Shown here piece by piece: positions 45,555-54,083 of a DNA stretch of 64,000 nt. Each line of letters starts with the position of its first letter. Positions within the stretch are counted from its first letter, which is position 1. The position numbers and the translations under genes are program-made. The stretch is from Candidatus Desulfarcum epimagneticum (GTDB lineage: Bacteria; Desulfobacterota; Desulfobacteria; Desulfobacterales; CR-1): positions 39,937-103,936 of the forward strand of contig CAACVI010000052.1 in NCBI GenBank assembly GCA_900659855.1, given 5' to 3'. The notes below the pieces were generated by a model. It worked only from the letters and a program-made list of their open reading frames with translations, made no database searches and was not told the origin of the DNA.

Positions 45555-46583
45555 CTACAGCTTGTCACGCATTTCAATCATCCGGATTTCCCGTTCCAGT
45601 TCCGCTTTAAGCTCCTGCTCCGTGGGCAGAACCAATCTGTATTTGGAGGCAAAGAGCTGTTTGTCTTTCAAAACGGAATACCTGACCAGGGTTTCCTCCT
45701 TATCGCTGCACAGGATAATGCCGATGGTGGGGTTGTCGTCCTCGCCACGTTTCAGATCGTCAAACATGCGCGCATACATATCCATCTGGCCGATATCCTG
45801 ATGGGTGAGTTTGCCGGTCTTCAGGTCAATGATGACGAAGCATTTGAGCAGGTAATTGTAAAAAACGAGATCGATATAAAAATGGCTGGTTTCTGCGCTG
45901 ATTCTGAATTGCCTGGCCACAAAAGAAAAACCTTTGCCCATCTCCAGAAGAAACGCCTGAATGTTGGAGATGATGGTCTGCTCAAATCGGGACTCCCGCA
46001 ATTTTGCGTCTTCCGGTATATTGAGAAATTCCAGCACATAAGGGTCTTTGATAAAATCCCGCGCATCGGTCGCTGTTTCCGATGCGTCAAGAAGGGGGAT
46101 GCCGTTTTTTCCGGGCGAAGAAAGCAATCTTTCATAATAGAAAGAGTGGATATTGCGTTGCAATTGGCGAACGCTCCAGTTTTCATTCTTGCTTTCCGTG
46201 AGATAATAGAAGCGAGCTTTTTCATTTTCTACCCGCATAATCAGACGGATATGCGACCATGACAATTCTCTACACAGTGTGTAGAGAATTTTTTTCTCCG
46301 GAAAGGTTAGATAGAACCGCCTGAAATTCCAGAGATTTGCCACCGAAAAACCTTTTCCGAACTCGGACTGCAACTCTATAGACAGATTTTTGATCAGTTG
46401 CTGTCCATAACCTGCCCGCTTTTTGCCTTTCTGTTCCTCCTCGACAATGCGTTTGCCGATCAGCCAGTAGGCGTCCACCATCGCCGTGTTGACGGCGGAA
46501 TAGGCCCTGTTGCGGGCGGCTTGGAGGATTTGTCGTATATCACTGTAAAGGGATGTTTTGCTGATGCTGTCCGTCATGTTCAA
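45555..46583 (-). CDS. YhcG-type PD-(D/E)XK nuclease family protein (DUF1016)
   Basis: 342 residues. The N-terminal DUF1016_N region (QILQAARNRAYSAVNTAMVDAYWLIGKRIVEEEQ and GYGQQLIKNLSIELQSEFGKGFSV) is followed by LWNFRRFYLTFP, and the C-terminal nuclease fold by HFYIDLVFYNYLLKCFVIIDLKTGKL, where D...D-x-K gives the catalytic core. Common in defence islands and beside restriction loci; cellular role not established. No paired toxin or methylase immediately adjacent. Confidence 0.9.
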   Translation of the reverse strand: MNMTDSISKTSLYSDIRQILQAARNRAYSAVNTAMVDAYWLIGKRIVEEEQKGKKRAGYGQQLIKNLSIELQSEFGKGFSVANLWNFRRFYLTFPEKKILYTLCRELSWSHIRLIMRVENEKARFYYLTESKNENWSVRQLQRNIHSFYYERLLSSPGKNGIPLLDASETATDARDFIKDPYVLEFLNIPEDAKLRESRFEQTIISNIQAFLLEMGKGFSFVARQFRISAETSHFYIDLVFYNYLLKCFVIIDLKTGKLTHQDIGQMDMYARMFDDLKRGEDDNPTIGIILCSDKEETLVRYSVLKDKQLFASKYRLVLPTEQELKAELEREIRMIEMRDKL

Positions 46584-46763
46584 TTATTCTCCAATTGACA
46601 AAGCGCGCGGCAACGCCTGACAGGACGGATTTCGGAGGGGTCCTGCCGGCGCCGATAAATGGATATTTTTTATTCCGGGAAGCGCAACCGGAGCCGCGAA
46701 TTTCCATTTATTCCGGAATCAAGTAAAAAAGGTGAAAGGTCTTCGCTTAATATTAAATCATCT

Positions 46764-46955
46764 TCATATTTTCTTCACCCGTCCCACCTGGCCGCTTTCC
46801 AGGCGGACTTTAATGCCGTGGGGATGGCGGGGAGATTTTGTCAAAATGTTTTTCACAACGCCTTGGGTGAGATTTCCAGATCGCTGGTCTTTCTTTAACA
46901 CAATCCACACCTCGGCGCCCGGCTTTATATTCACGCGATGGGTTCCATTCATCAT
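46764..46955 (-). CDS. ywbE: YwbE-like protein (DUF2196), copy 2
   Basis: 63 residues, MMNGTHRVNIKPGAEVWIVL onward, differing from copy 1 at only a few positions (H/N, A/L near the start, I/M at the end). The two copies lie in the same direction 13.4 kb apart and bracket the YhcG gene and the whole helicase-methylase-ATPase locus. Upstream and downstream sequences are unrelated, so the duplicated block is essentially the gene itself. Function unknown. Confidence 0.85.
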   Translation of the reverse strand: MMNGTHRVNIKPGAEVWIVLKKDQRSGNLTQGVVKNILTKSPRHPHGIKVRLESGQVGRVKKI

Positions 46956-47039
46956 GCCCTGTGTCTATAATAAAAAGACGGGGAACGGTCAAGCGGAATC
47001 AAGCGGACGCAGATTGATTCCGCTCATATGCCCCTGTTT

Positions 47040-47795
47040 TTATACAGCTTTGTTTTGATAAAGGTACAGCCGGAATTCTTCGTACACCTTGAGGCTGTCC
47101 GTTTTTTTTGAAATTTGTTCTTTTATCCATTGATTCACCACATCCGGTTTTAACAGCCATAAACCGACAAGTTGGTTTTTTTTAACCGCGTCAAGGTAAA
47201 TATCCGCCGGAATCGTGACATAGCTGCCGAAACTGCTGACGGAAAGTTCCATTTCAGATAAATCAGCGGCGTCAAAGCGACGTGTGGGACGGGGTTCCGA
47301 AAATATATCTCCCCAATAACCGGACACAATATCAGGCAGTGGATATGATCTCGCGGAATGGGATGTTCTTTCCGCGACAGCAATAACCCCATGCTCGCCG
47401 AGAACAGATTTTAAATCCGAAATCGTTATTTCTTTATCAAAATAATGATAGGCGGATTTGACGAATATCAGGTCTATGGGTTTGTCTGGAGTTTCGGCAA
47501 GCAAATCTGAAATGTCGGAACATTTAAACTCTATTCCATCGCAGGATATTTTGCTTTTTGAATAGCCGATAAGCTCAGAATCAATATCCACGCCTGTAAT
47601 CTTTGAATCGGGAAAATTGTCCCGCAGCGCGACCGTGGACAGGCCCACGCCGCATGCCATATCCAATATTTGAGCCGGTTCGGAAATAAGCATGGATTTT
47701 AAAACCTTGATCAATTGCCGGTCATAGGCGCCAAAGATGGAAAACAGTTTGTAATAACTGTCAGAGTCAAAATGCTTAATCGTTTTTTCTGACAT
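47040..47795 (-). CDS. Class I SAM-dependent methyltransferase
   Basis: 251 residues. Rossmann motif I ILDMACGVGLSTVALRD (about 40-56), acidic strand KITGVDIDSELIGYS, FKCSDISDL and DLIFVKSAYHYFD follow, as in small-molecule methyltransferases. Substrate unknown. It lies just outside the ywbE copy 2 on the same strand and has lower GC than the backbone. AAGGAG (GTCTCCTTCG on the plus strand) supports the start. Confidence 0.85.
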   Translation of the reverse strand: MSEKTIKHFDSDSYYKLFSIFGAYDRQLIKVLKSMLISEPAQILDMACGVGLSTVALRDNFPDSKITGVDIDSELIGYSKSKISCDGIEFKCSDISDLLAETPDKPIDLIFVKSAYHYFDKEITISDLKSVLGEHGVIAVAERTSHSARSYPLPDIVSGYWGDIFSEPRPTRRFDAADLSEMELSVSSFGSYVTIPADIYLDAVKKNQLVGLWLLKPDVVNQWIKEQISKKTDSLKVYEEFRLYLYQNKAV

Positions 47796-48072
47796 ATTGT
47801 CTCCTTCGAGAAAGAATTTTCAGCAATTGATTTGAACTCAATTTTTTCGTCCCGGCAGTGAGGAGCGCTTTTCCGATTTTTTTTCCGAACAGGCTGCGGG
47901 ATATGATTCGCCGCCGCTGTTTCGTTTTCTTTTATTATGATATCAAGATATTAAATCATCTTTCATGGAAAGTAAACGAAAACTTCGCCCCAACCCAGCC
48001 TGGCGGCGCCCATCGCCGGGCTTTTGCGTGGTCATCATGGCTCAATCCGCCCTGTTCCGCCCCCGCTTCCAG

Positions 48073-48101
48073 TTGACAGGGCCTGGAATCTCGTATAGTA
48101 T
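48073..48101 (+). promoter_or_regulatory. Strong sigma-70-like promoter with no intact gene behind it
   Basis: TTGACA (48073-48078), exactly 17 nt, TAGTAT (48096-48101). The next intact plus-strand gene starts 500 bp away. It could drive a small RNA, a long leader of the AlbA_2 gene, or a decayed gene. Confidence 0.5.
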
Positions 48102-48290
48102 CACACATTATTTAAAGACGCCGTTCGTCAGGCTGGGGCTTTTCGCCTGCGCGCCCAATCCCGCTTCATATGGATGCTTTCGCATTGCCGCCCGGGAAGC
48201 CGAGGCTTTGCTGATGGCCGATTCGGATTCCTTGGCCTTATTTTTGGGCGTTGGCCGCGGCAGGATACTTGGGGACCCCGAACAATTTGA

Positions 48291-48425
48291 AAGTTCGAAA
48301 TAGGAGCCAAGGCGCTGCCGAAATTGCGCGGTGGATCGGATATCAAAATCGGGATCGAGTTTTCTGTGACTGTTGATGGACGGATTGCGAAGAGTTTTGA
48401 AACGGATATTAAACAAAATTTTTAA
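48291..48425 (+). pseudogene. Coding-like fragment of unknown gene
   Basis: After a stop at 48288-48290 the frame runs 44 codons to TAA (48423-48425), with product FEIGAKALPKLRGGSDIKIG then IEFSVTVDGRIAKSFETDIK. The alternating hydrophobic pattern looks like a real protein C-terminus, but no start codon or ribosome site is present. Possibly the tail of a truncated defence-type ATPase; not certain. Confidence 0.3.
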
Positions 48426-48605
48426 GGCGTTTTTTTATGGTCGTTTATCGCCGGGAATCCATCACAAGGTTTGTGATGAATCACCGTGATACTGGAACTG
48501 AAAATCGAATCGAAAAAAAATCAAAACAGGCCAAGGCTGATGTGGAAGCCATGATTTTGAGAACAAAGCCAGCGCCCGAGGTGATATAGAAAAGGGATAA
48601 GCCTC

Positions 48606-49865
48606 ATGAATATTGATGATCTCCATAAATTTGTCGCGCGTGGCGAGGACAGTCGCCTCCAGTACAAGTCGGATGCGCGCAATGTGGATGCGCTTGCGGC
48701 GGAGATGGCGGCATTCGCCAACTGCGAGGGCGGCCGCACTCTGATTGGCATTGGTGATAACGGCGAACTGATTGGTCTGTCCCGGTCTGCGGTGGGCCGG
48801 ATTAATCAATTGATCAGCAATGCGGCTAGCCAACACGTTCGTAGCCCCATCTCTCCGCAAACCGAAAACGTTTCTATTGGCGGGGGGAAGATCGTGATTG
48901 TCGTCACGGTTCCCAAGGGGATCGACAAACCCTATTTTGATAAAAACGGGGTAATTTGGCTTAAAGTAGGCGCGGACAAACGGCGGGTAAATTCCAAAGA
49001 AGAACTTCGCCGACTCTTTCAAACCTCTGACCAGTTTTACGCTGACGAACTGCCCGCCAATGCAGGATCGGAAAAGCTTGACCGTTTGCGCTTCCGGGAT
49101 TTTTTTAAAAATTTTTACAACCAGGATATCCCCGAGACACCGGAGGCGCTTGACCGGCTGCTCCAGAATATGAACCTGGCAACCGGGGACGGTCGATTGA
49201 ATCTCGCCGGCGTGTTGCTTTTTGCTGAAAGGCCTGAGTGGATCGCGCCTCAGTTTCTCCTCAAGGCGGTCCGCTATCCCGGCAACGAAATCCATATTTC
49301 CGATTATCTGGATTCCGAAGATTTTACTGGTCCTTTTCGCAAAATTTTTGACGATGCTTTGGCATTTATTCTGCGCAATTTGCACAAAGTTCAGGCGGGG
49401 CGGGGAGTAAACGACCCGGGACTGCCGGAGATTCCCCCGTTGGTCTTTGAGGAGCTGCTGGTTAATGCGCTGGTACACCGTGACTACATGGTAAACGCGC
49501 CGATACGGCTTCTCATTTTTGATAACCGAATCACAATTATCAGCCCCGGGCATTTACCCGACAATTTAACCGTCGAAAAAATCCGGCTGGGCAACTCCAT
49601 CATCCGCAACCCTATTTTGGCTTCTTATGTGGCAAAAGGGATTTTACCATACAGAGGATTAGGCTCGGGTATCAAGCGAGCCCTTGAAGCTTGGTCGGAA
49701 ATTGATTTCACCGACGATCGGGATGGATGTCTTTTCACGGCAACGGCGTATAGAAAAGCAGGGAATACGTCGGGGAAATATCCGGAAAGGATGGTGGGAG
49801 GGCCAAAAATGTCGGGAAAATGTCGGGGAAAATTTTGCGCCACTTGGAGAAAGATGAAAATCTGA
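48606..49865 (+). CDS. AlbA_2/Schlafen-type ATP-binding protein, 5' part of split gene
   Basis: 419 residues. The N-terminal AlbA_2 domain (RLQYKSDARNVDALAAEMAAFANCEGGRTLIGIGDNGELIG) leads into a GHKL-like C-terminal region (EELLVNALVHRDYMVNAPIRL, RITIISPGHLPDNL, YRGLGSGIKRAL). Members end with a winged HTH; here that HTH is in the +1-shifted frame at 49820. The last ~17 residues of this frame are therefore aberrant. The break falls in a short tandem repeat (two ATGTCGGG units). Probably a DNA/RNA-binding regulator or defence factor. Confidence 0.8.
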   Translation: MNIDDLHKFVARGEDSRLQYKSDARNVDALAAEMAAFANCEGGRTLIGIGDNGELIGLSRSAVGRINQLISNAASQHVRSPISPQTENVSIGGGKIVIVVTVPKGIDKPYFDKNGVIWLKVGADKRRVNSKEELRRLFQTSDQFYADELPANAGSEKLDRLRFRDFFKNFYNQDIPETPEALDRLLQNMNLATGDGRLNLAGVLLFAERPEWIAPQFLLKAVRYPGNEIHISDYLDSEDFTGPFRKIFDDALAFILRNLHKVQAGRGVNDPGLPEIPPLVFEELLVNALVHRDYMVNAPIRLLIFDNRITIISPGHLPDNLTVEKIRLGNSIIRNPILASYVAKGILPYRGLGSGIKRALEAWSEIDFTDDRDGCLFTATAYRKAGNTSGKYPERMVGGPKMSGKCRGKFCATWRKMKI

Positions 49866-50005
49866 CCATACCGGAACTGGCCCGTTTAATTGGCGTGACC
49901 GAGAGATCCGTGGAAAGGAATATTCGAAAGTTGCGTGATCAGGGTTTTCTTCGACGAATGGGTCCGGCCAGAGGAGGTTTTTGGAAGGTGATCAAAACCG
50001 GATGA
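49820..50005 (+). CDS. Winged-HTH end of the split AlbA_2 gene
   Basis: 61 residues, MSGKILRHLEKDENLTIPEL then ARLIGVTERSVERNIRKLRD and QGFLRRMGPARGGFWKVI, the standard C-terminal wHTH of AlbA_2/Schlafen-like proteins. It overlaps the 5' part by 46 nt in another frame. It could be made by re-initiation at ATG 49820, by slippage, or not at all. Confidence 0.65.
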   Translation: MSGKILRHLEKDENLTIPELARLIGVTERSVERNIRKLRDQGFLRRMGPARGGFWKVIKTG

Positions 50006-50015
50006 CAAAAAAGCC

Positions 50016-51167
50016 ATGAGTGAATACCAGTATTACGAATTTCTGGCCATCGAACGGCCGCTGGAACAGGATGAGATCGACGGGCTTCGGGCGCTTTCAA
50101 CCCGGGCCGTGATCACACCCGTCAGTTTCGTCAACGAATACCATTGGGGCGGTTTCAAGAGCGACGCCCGAAAACTGCTGCTGCGGTGTTTCGACGCCCA
50201 TGTTTATGTGGCCAACTGGATGACGGCCGTTTTCATGCTGCGCCTGCCCATTGAGGCTTTGAGCCGGGAAATCGCCGAAGCCTTCGCTGTGGAGGATACG
50301 CTGGATATCAAAGCCGATCAAAACTATTGGATCATTGAGTGGGGCCTGTGGGACTCTGAAAATTATGACCGCTTCGGCGTGGAGGACGGACGCGGCTGGA
50401 TGGCGCGTCTGGCGCCGATTCGGGATGAGCTTTTGCGGGGGGATATTCGGAGTCTTTACATCGGATGGCTGGCGGCCGTGAACGGGGAAATGTTCGCGGA
50501 TGATTTGATGGAGCCTTTTTCGGTGAGCGGGATGGAGAGTTTGACCGCGCCACAAAAGGCGCTTGCGAAGTTTATAGAGGCGGACCCGGACCTGTTGGCG
50601 GGCGCGGGCATGGGAAGCCCGGCCCTTCAGGAAACACAAACGTTCCAAAAGGAAATGGATGCGTGGCTGGACGCCTTTCCCCGTGACGAGGCAAAGGCGG
50701 TTCTGAGACAACTCCTGGAAGGCAAGGGGCGGCGGGCCGAACAGTCCGTCCGGAACCGTTTCGCCGCATGGCGTCGCGGCCTGGGCGATGACAGGACCGA
50801 CGCGCCTCGGCGTTCGGTGGGAGAGCTTCGGAAAAACGCCGAAAAGGCGCGACATATCCGGGCGGAAAAGCAAAAATGCGACCGAAAACGTCGGGAGGTC
50901 AAGCGCCGCCGGGAGCGTGAGGCGTACCTGAAAAACCTGTCCATGGATTTTCCCAAGGCGTGGAATTCGATCCAAAAAACGGTCGAACGCGGATCGGGAC
51001 CGGCCTATGATGAGGCCTGCAATGATCTTTCCGATCTGTCTGACGCCTACGCGCTTTGCGCGACCCGGGAACGCTTTAAAGAAAAGATGAACGATTTCAT
51101 GGCCGCTCACCGAAGGCGCAGGGCGCTGATTCAGCGTCTGGCGAAAGCCGGCGTCTGGAATGAATGA
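50016..51167 (+). CDS. Conserved protein of unknown function
   Basis: 383 residues starting SEYQYYEFLAIERPLEQDEI then DGLRALSTRAVITPVSFVNE and YHWGGFKSDARKLL, a pattern I recognise from an uncharacterised bacterial family. The N-terminal ~180 residues are globular, and the segment at about 265-320 is strongly basic and coiled-coil-like (RHIRAEKQKCDRKRREVKRR). No catalytic motif seen. 10 bp behind the wHTH fragment and same direction. Confidence 0.7.
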   Translation: MSEYQYYEFLAIERPLEQDEIDGLRALSTRAVITPVSFVNEYHWGGFKSDARKLLLRCFDAHVYVANWMTAVFMLRLPIEALSREIAEAFAVEDTLDIKADQNYWIIEWGLWDSENYDRFGVEDGRGWMARLAPIRDELLRGDIRSLYIGWLAAVNGEMFADDLMEPFSVSGMESLTAPQKALAKFIEADPDLLAGAGMGSPALQETQTFQKEMDAWLDAFPRDEAKAVLRQLLEGKGRRAEQSVRNRFAAWRRGLGDDRTDAPRRSVGELRKNAEKARHIRAEKQKCDRKRREVKRRREREAYLKNLSMDFPKAWNSIQKTVERGSGPAYDEACNDLSDLSDAYALCATRERFKEKMNDFMAAHRRRRALIQRLAKAGVWNE

Positions 51168-51247
51168 TGACGCAAAGACGCTGATTGGCGTTTTTGCCAC
51201 CGGAAAAATAAAATCCCCACCAGCAGGCATACATTTTGGAGGTCATC

Positions 51248-52555
51248 ATGGCCAGGATCGAGGGTTTCAGAGCGCGAAATTTTAAGGTTTTAAAAGATGT
51301 TTCCATGGGAAAGTTTTGGGACCGGCAGGAAAAGAAAAAATTAACGCCCTTAACGGTGGTGATTGGGAAAAACGGCTCCGGGAAAAGCGCGCTTTTTGAC
51401 GCCTTTGCTTTTCTTGCCGATTGTTTGAAAGCAGGGGTTGAGGAGGCTTGCGATAAGCGCGGACGGGGAGGTTTCAACAGTATTCGCTCACAAGGCCGGG
51501 ATGGTCCCATCCAATTCGAAGTGTATTACAGGGAACACGGCAACGCGCGTCCCATCACTTACGAGCTTGCAATCGCGCCGGACAGTCGCGGACGGCCCTA
51601 TGTTCAAAAAGAACGTCTCCGGCAGAGAAGAAAAGGCCAACGTCACGGCAGGCCTTTTTCATTTCTTATTTTAAACGAGGGAAAAGGCGTTGTCTGGAAA
51701 GGAGAAACCGAAGGCCGTCTGATTGATGAGGACAAAGAGCGGCTGGATCTGCCGGGACTCATGGACGCCATTCAGAAAGGCGGCGACGGGAAGGAAAGCC
51801 GGGAAACCGAACTGGTTGAGCTTGAAGATGCGCGAAGGCTTGGCATCGCCACACTCGGCGTCCTTAAACAGCATCCCAGGATTTCAGCGTTTCGTCGGTT
51901 TATTGAAGGGTGGCATCTGAGCTATTTTTCCCCCAATGAGGCCAGGGCCATCCCCCTGGCGGGTCCCCAGAAACACTTAAACACGCGTGGTGATAACCTG
52001 GGAAACGTGGTTCAATTCATGGAAAGAGAACACAGCAGGCGATTCCGCTCGATTCTTGAGCGAATCGCTGAAAAAATTCCCGGGGTGGAACGGATCGACA
52101 CCTACAAAACACCGGACGGCAGGTTGATTTTGCGGTTTAATAACAGGGGGTTTAAGGAGCCCTTTTATGCTCGGCAGATGTCGGACGGAACGTTGAAAGT
52201 GTTCGCCTATCTTTTGCTCTTGGAAGACCCGTCTCCCCCGCCTTTTTTGTGTATCGAAGAGCCTGAGAACGGTCTTTATCATAAATTGCTTAAATCGCTG
52301 GCCGATGAATTTCGCAGCCATGCCACAGGGCGAAGGGACGGCTCGCAGGTTTTTATCACGACCCATCAGCCTTATTTCGTTGACGGCATGAACCCCGAGG
52401 AGGTTTGGGTTTTAGAGAAGCAGCCGGACGGGTTCTCCACGATCAGACGCGTCGGAGATGAGCCCATTGTGACAAATATGGCGGCGGAGGGGCTTCCCTT
52501 AGGAGGGCTGTGGCACAGCGACTATCTGGATCCAGGTCAATCAAATGCATTTTGA
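51248..52555 (+). CDS. AAA_21 ATPase, OLD/RloA-like
   Basis: 435 residues from ATG 51248, which has GGAGG at five-base spacing (an upstream in-frame TTG lacks one). ABC-type ATPase: IEGFRARNFKVLKDVSMGKF, Walker A GKNGSGKSALFDAF, the family region YARQMSDGTLKVFAYLLLLEDP (signature), Walker B PFLCIEEPENGLYHKLL and the H-loop QVFITTHQPYF. It overlaps the TOPRIM-like gene by 11 nt. Such ATPase-nuclease pairs are anti-phage modules; activity here is inferred. Confidence 0.88.
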   Translation: MARIEGFRARNFKVLKDVSMGKFWDRQEKKKLTPLTVVIGKNGSGKSALFDAFAFLADCLKAGVEEACDKRGRGGFNSIRSQGRDGPIQFEVYYREHGNARPITYELAIAPDSRGRPYVQKERLRQRRKGQRHGRPFSFLILNEGKGVVWKGETEGRLIDEDKERLDLPGLMDAIQKGGDGKESRETELVELEDARRLGIATLGVLKQHPRISAFRRFIEGWHLSYFSPNEARAIPLAGPQKHLNTRGDNLGNVVQFMEREHSRRFRSILERIAEKIPGVERIDTYKTPDGRLILRFNNRGFKEPFYARQMSDGTLKVFAYLLLLEDPSPPPFLCIEEPENGLYHKLLKSLADEFRSHATGRRDGSQVFITTHQPYFVDGMNPEEVWVLEKQPDGFSTIRRVGDEPIVTNMAAEGLPLGGLWHSDYLDPGQSNAF

Positions 52556-53204
52556 AATACTTGTCGAGGATCAATCCGGGAAAAGAGGGCTGGATATCCT
52601 TGTTCCCAAAATACTGGGAAAAGGGCATACCTTTAACGTTCACCCCTATAAAGGACTCGGTCATATCCCCAGGAACATGAAAGATGCCGGAGAGGCGGCC
52701 AGGCGGATGCTGCTGAATAATCTTCCCAAACTTCTTCGAGGCTATGGAAAAACCTTTTCCGGATATCCGTCTGATTATGAGGCGGTTGTGATTTTGGTCT
52801 GCGACCTTGATGATCGATGCCTCAAAGCGTTTCGCCGGGAGTTGACGGGCATTCTGGATCAATGCGATCCCAAACCGGAGACCCGTTTCTGCATGGCCAT
52901 TGAAGAGGGGGAAGCCTGGCTGCTCGGAGACATGGACGCAGTCAAAGCGGCTTACCCGAAGGCGAAAAAAAACGTTTTGGACGCATATGTCAATGACAGC
53001 ATCTGTGGAACATGGGAAAAACTGGCGGACGCTGTCTTTCCCGGCGGATCATCCGCGTTGTCCGCCGGAGGCTTTCAAGCGATTGGTCTGGAGAAGTCAA
53101 GATGGGCTGAAAAAATAACGCCTCATATGAATGTCGCCTGTAACGAGTCTCCCAGTTTCTGCTATTTCCAGAGTGAAATCAAAAAAGTAAAATCAAAAAT
53201 CTAA
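52545..53204 (+). CDS. TOPRIM-like DUF4276/RloB-type partner of the ATPase
   Basis: 219 residues. FEILVEDQSGKRGLDILVPK (conserved Glu of a TOPRIM strand-loop) and VVILVCDLDDRCLKAF (D-x-D) form the expected catalytic set, with RFCMAIEEGEAWLLGDMDAVKAAYP behind. This organisation is like DUF4276/RloB proteins, which pair with AAA_21 ATPases to form a split OLD nuclease. Translation is coupled by the 11-nt overlap. Last gene of the island before the GC-rich backbone. Confidence 0.78.
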   Translation: MHFEILVEDQSGKRGLDILVPKILGKGHTFNVHPYKGLGHIPRNMKDAGEAARRMLLNNLPKLLRGYGKTFSGYPSDYEAVVILVCDLDDRCLKAFRRELTGILDQCDPKPETRFCMAIEEGEAWLLGDMDAVKAAYPKAKKNVLDAYVNDSICGTWEKLADAVFPGGSSALSAGGFQAIGLEKSRWAEKITPHMNVACNESPSFCYFQSEIKKVKSKI

Positions 53205-53207
53205 TCC

Positions 53208-54065
53208 ATGAATAAACCCGCCCTCCATCTGCCGAAAAACGCCATCTGGGAGCATTTCAAAGGCCCTGGCGAGCCGGCGCATTTTTACCATGCCAACGGT
53301 TTTCATCCCGGGGCGTACGGCCCGTTTCTGTCCCGGCTGGGCCGGCGGTTTCGCCTCAGCGCCCTGGCGCTTCGGGCCGTGTGGCCGGGCGCGGACGCGC
53401 GGGCCGGGGGAGGAGAGGAGTGGGGCCTTTACGCGGATGATTTGATCGCGTTTATCGAGGCCCAATGTCGGCCGCCGGTCATCGGCATGGGCCATTCCAT
53501 GGGGGCCTCCTGCACGGCCCTGGCCGCGAACAGGCGGCCGGATCTTTTCAAAGCGCTGGTTTTGATCGAGCCCGCCATGGTCTCGCGCCCTCTGGCCGCC
53601 CTGCTTCGCCTGACGCCGAAACCCCTGGCCGCCTTTTTCCAGCCCATCCGGGGGACTTTGAAAAAAAGAGACCGCTGGCCGGACCGGGAATCCTTTCTGG
53701 CGGATTATCGAAAATTCAGGGGATACCGGCGTTTTGGCGAGGAAACGTTTCGCGCCATGGCCCGGCATGGGGTCCGGGAGGCCCCGGGCGGGGGAGTGGA
53801 GCTGACTTTTCCGAAAATATGGGAGGCGCGAAATTACACCCGGGCGCCCTTTCTGATCCACCAGCTCCGGCGCCTTTCCATGCCCTGCGTGGCGATTCGC
53901 GGCGAGCCGTCTTTGTTTTTCGGCGACGCTTTGTGGCGGGAATGGCAAAAACGCTGCCCCGACGCCGTTTTTAAAGAAAACCGGGCGTTCGGCCATCTGA
54001 TGCCCCTTGAAAGCCCGTCGGCCTGCCAGGCGCTCATTGAAGAGGGGCTGGCCGAAGTTTTGTGA
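53208..54065 (+). CDS. Alpha/beta hydrolase
   Basis: 285 residues with the nucleophile elbow GMGHSMGASCTALAA (Ser in GHSMG, near residue 95), preceded by an oxyanion-type FYHANGFHPGAYGPFL and ending with AFGHLMPLESP for the catalytic His. Substrate unknown. It starts 3 bp after the TOPRIM-like gene, but GC and codon use are those of the backbone. Convergent with the EamA gene. Confidence 0.88.
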   Translation: MNKPALHLPKNAIWEHFKGPGEPAHFYHANGFHPGAYGPFLSRLGRRFRLSALALRAVWPGADARAGGGEEWGLYADDLIAFIEAQCRPPVIGMGHSMGASCTALAANRRPDLFKALVLIEPAMVSRPLAALLRLTPKPLAAFFQPIRGTLKKRDRWPDRESFLADYRKFRGYRRFGEETFRAMARHGVREAPGGGVELTFPKIWEARNYTRAPFLIHQLRRLSMPCVAIRGEPSLFFGDALWREWQKRCPDAVFKENRAFGHLMPLESPSACQALIEEGLAEVL

Positions 54066-54083
54066 GCCGCGCGGCCCCGCGCC

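Larger units (their letters stand above)
47796..48605. other. 810-bp stretch without a convincing intact gene
   Basis: Several short frames on both strands but none with a family signature. It contains a strong promoter-like site (48073-48101), a coding-like fragment ending at 48425, and a 50-codon plus-strand frame (48437-48589) with no ribosome site. It looks like a decayed region of the island. Confidence 0.5.

Noticed and set aside
45374..45577. 67-codon minus-strand frame upstream of the HTH pseudogene
   Set aside because: AT-rich intergenic sequence with promoter-like boxes; product has no family features and overlaps the end of the YhcG gene.
48462..49553. 363-codon minus-strand frame opposite the AlbA_2 gene
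   Set aside because: The plus frame has the AlbA_2 and GHKL-like motifs and a continuation into a wHTH; the minus frame has no domain.
32875..53204. Integrase or transposase that could explain the island
   Set aside because: No recombinase family signature was found in any frame on either strand; mobility is argued only from the ywbE duplication and composition.
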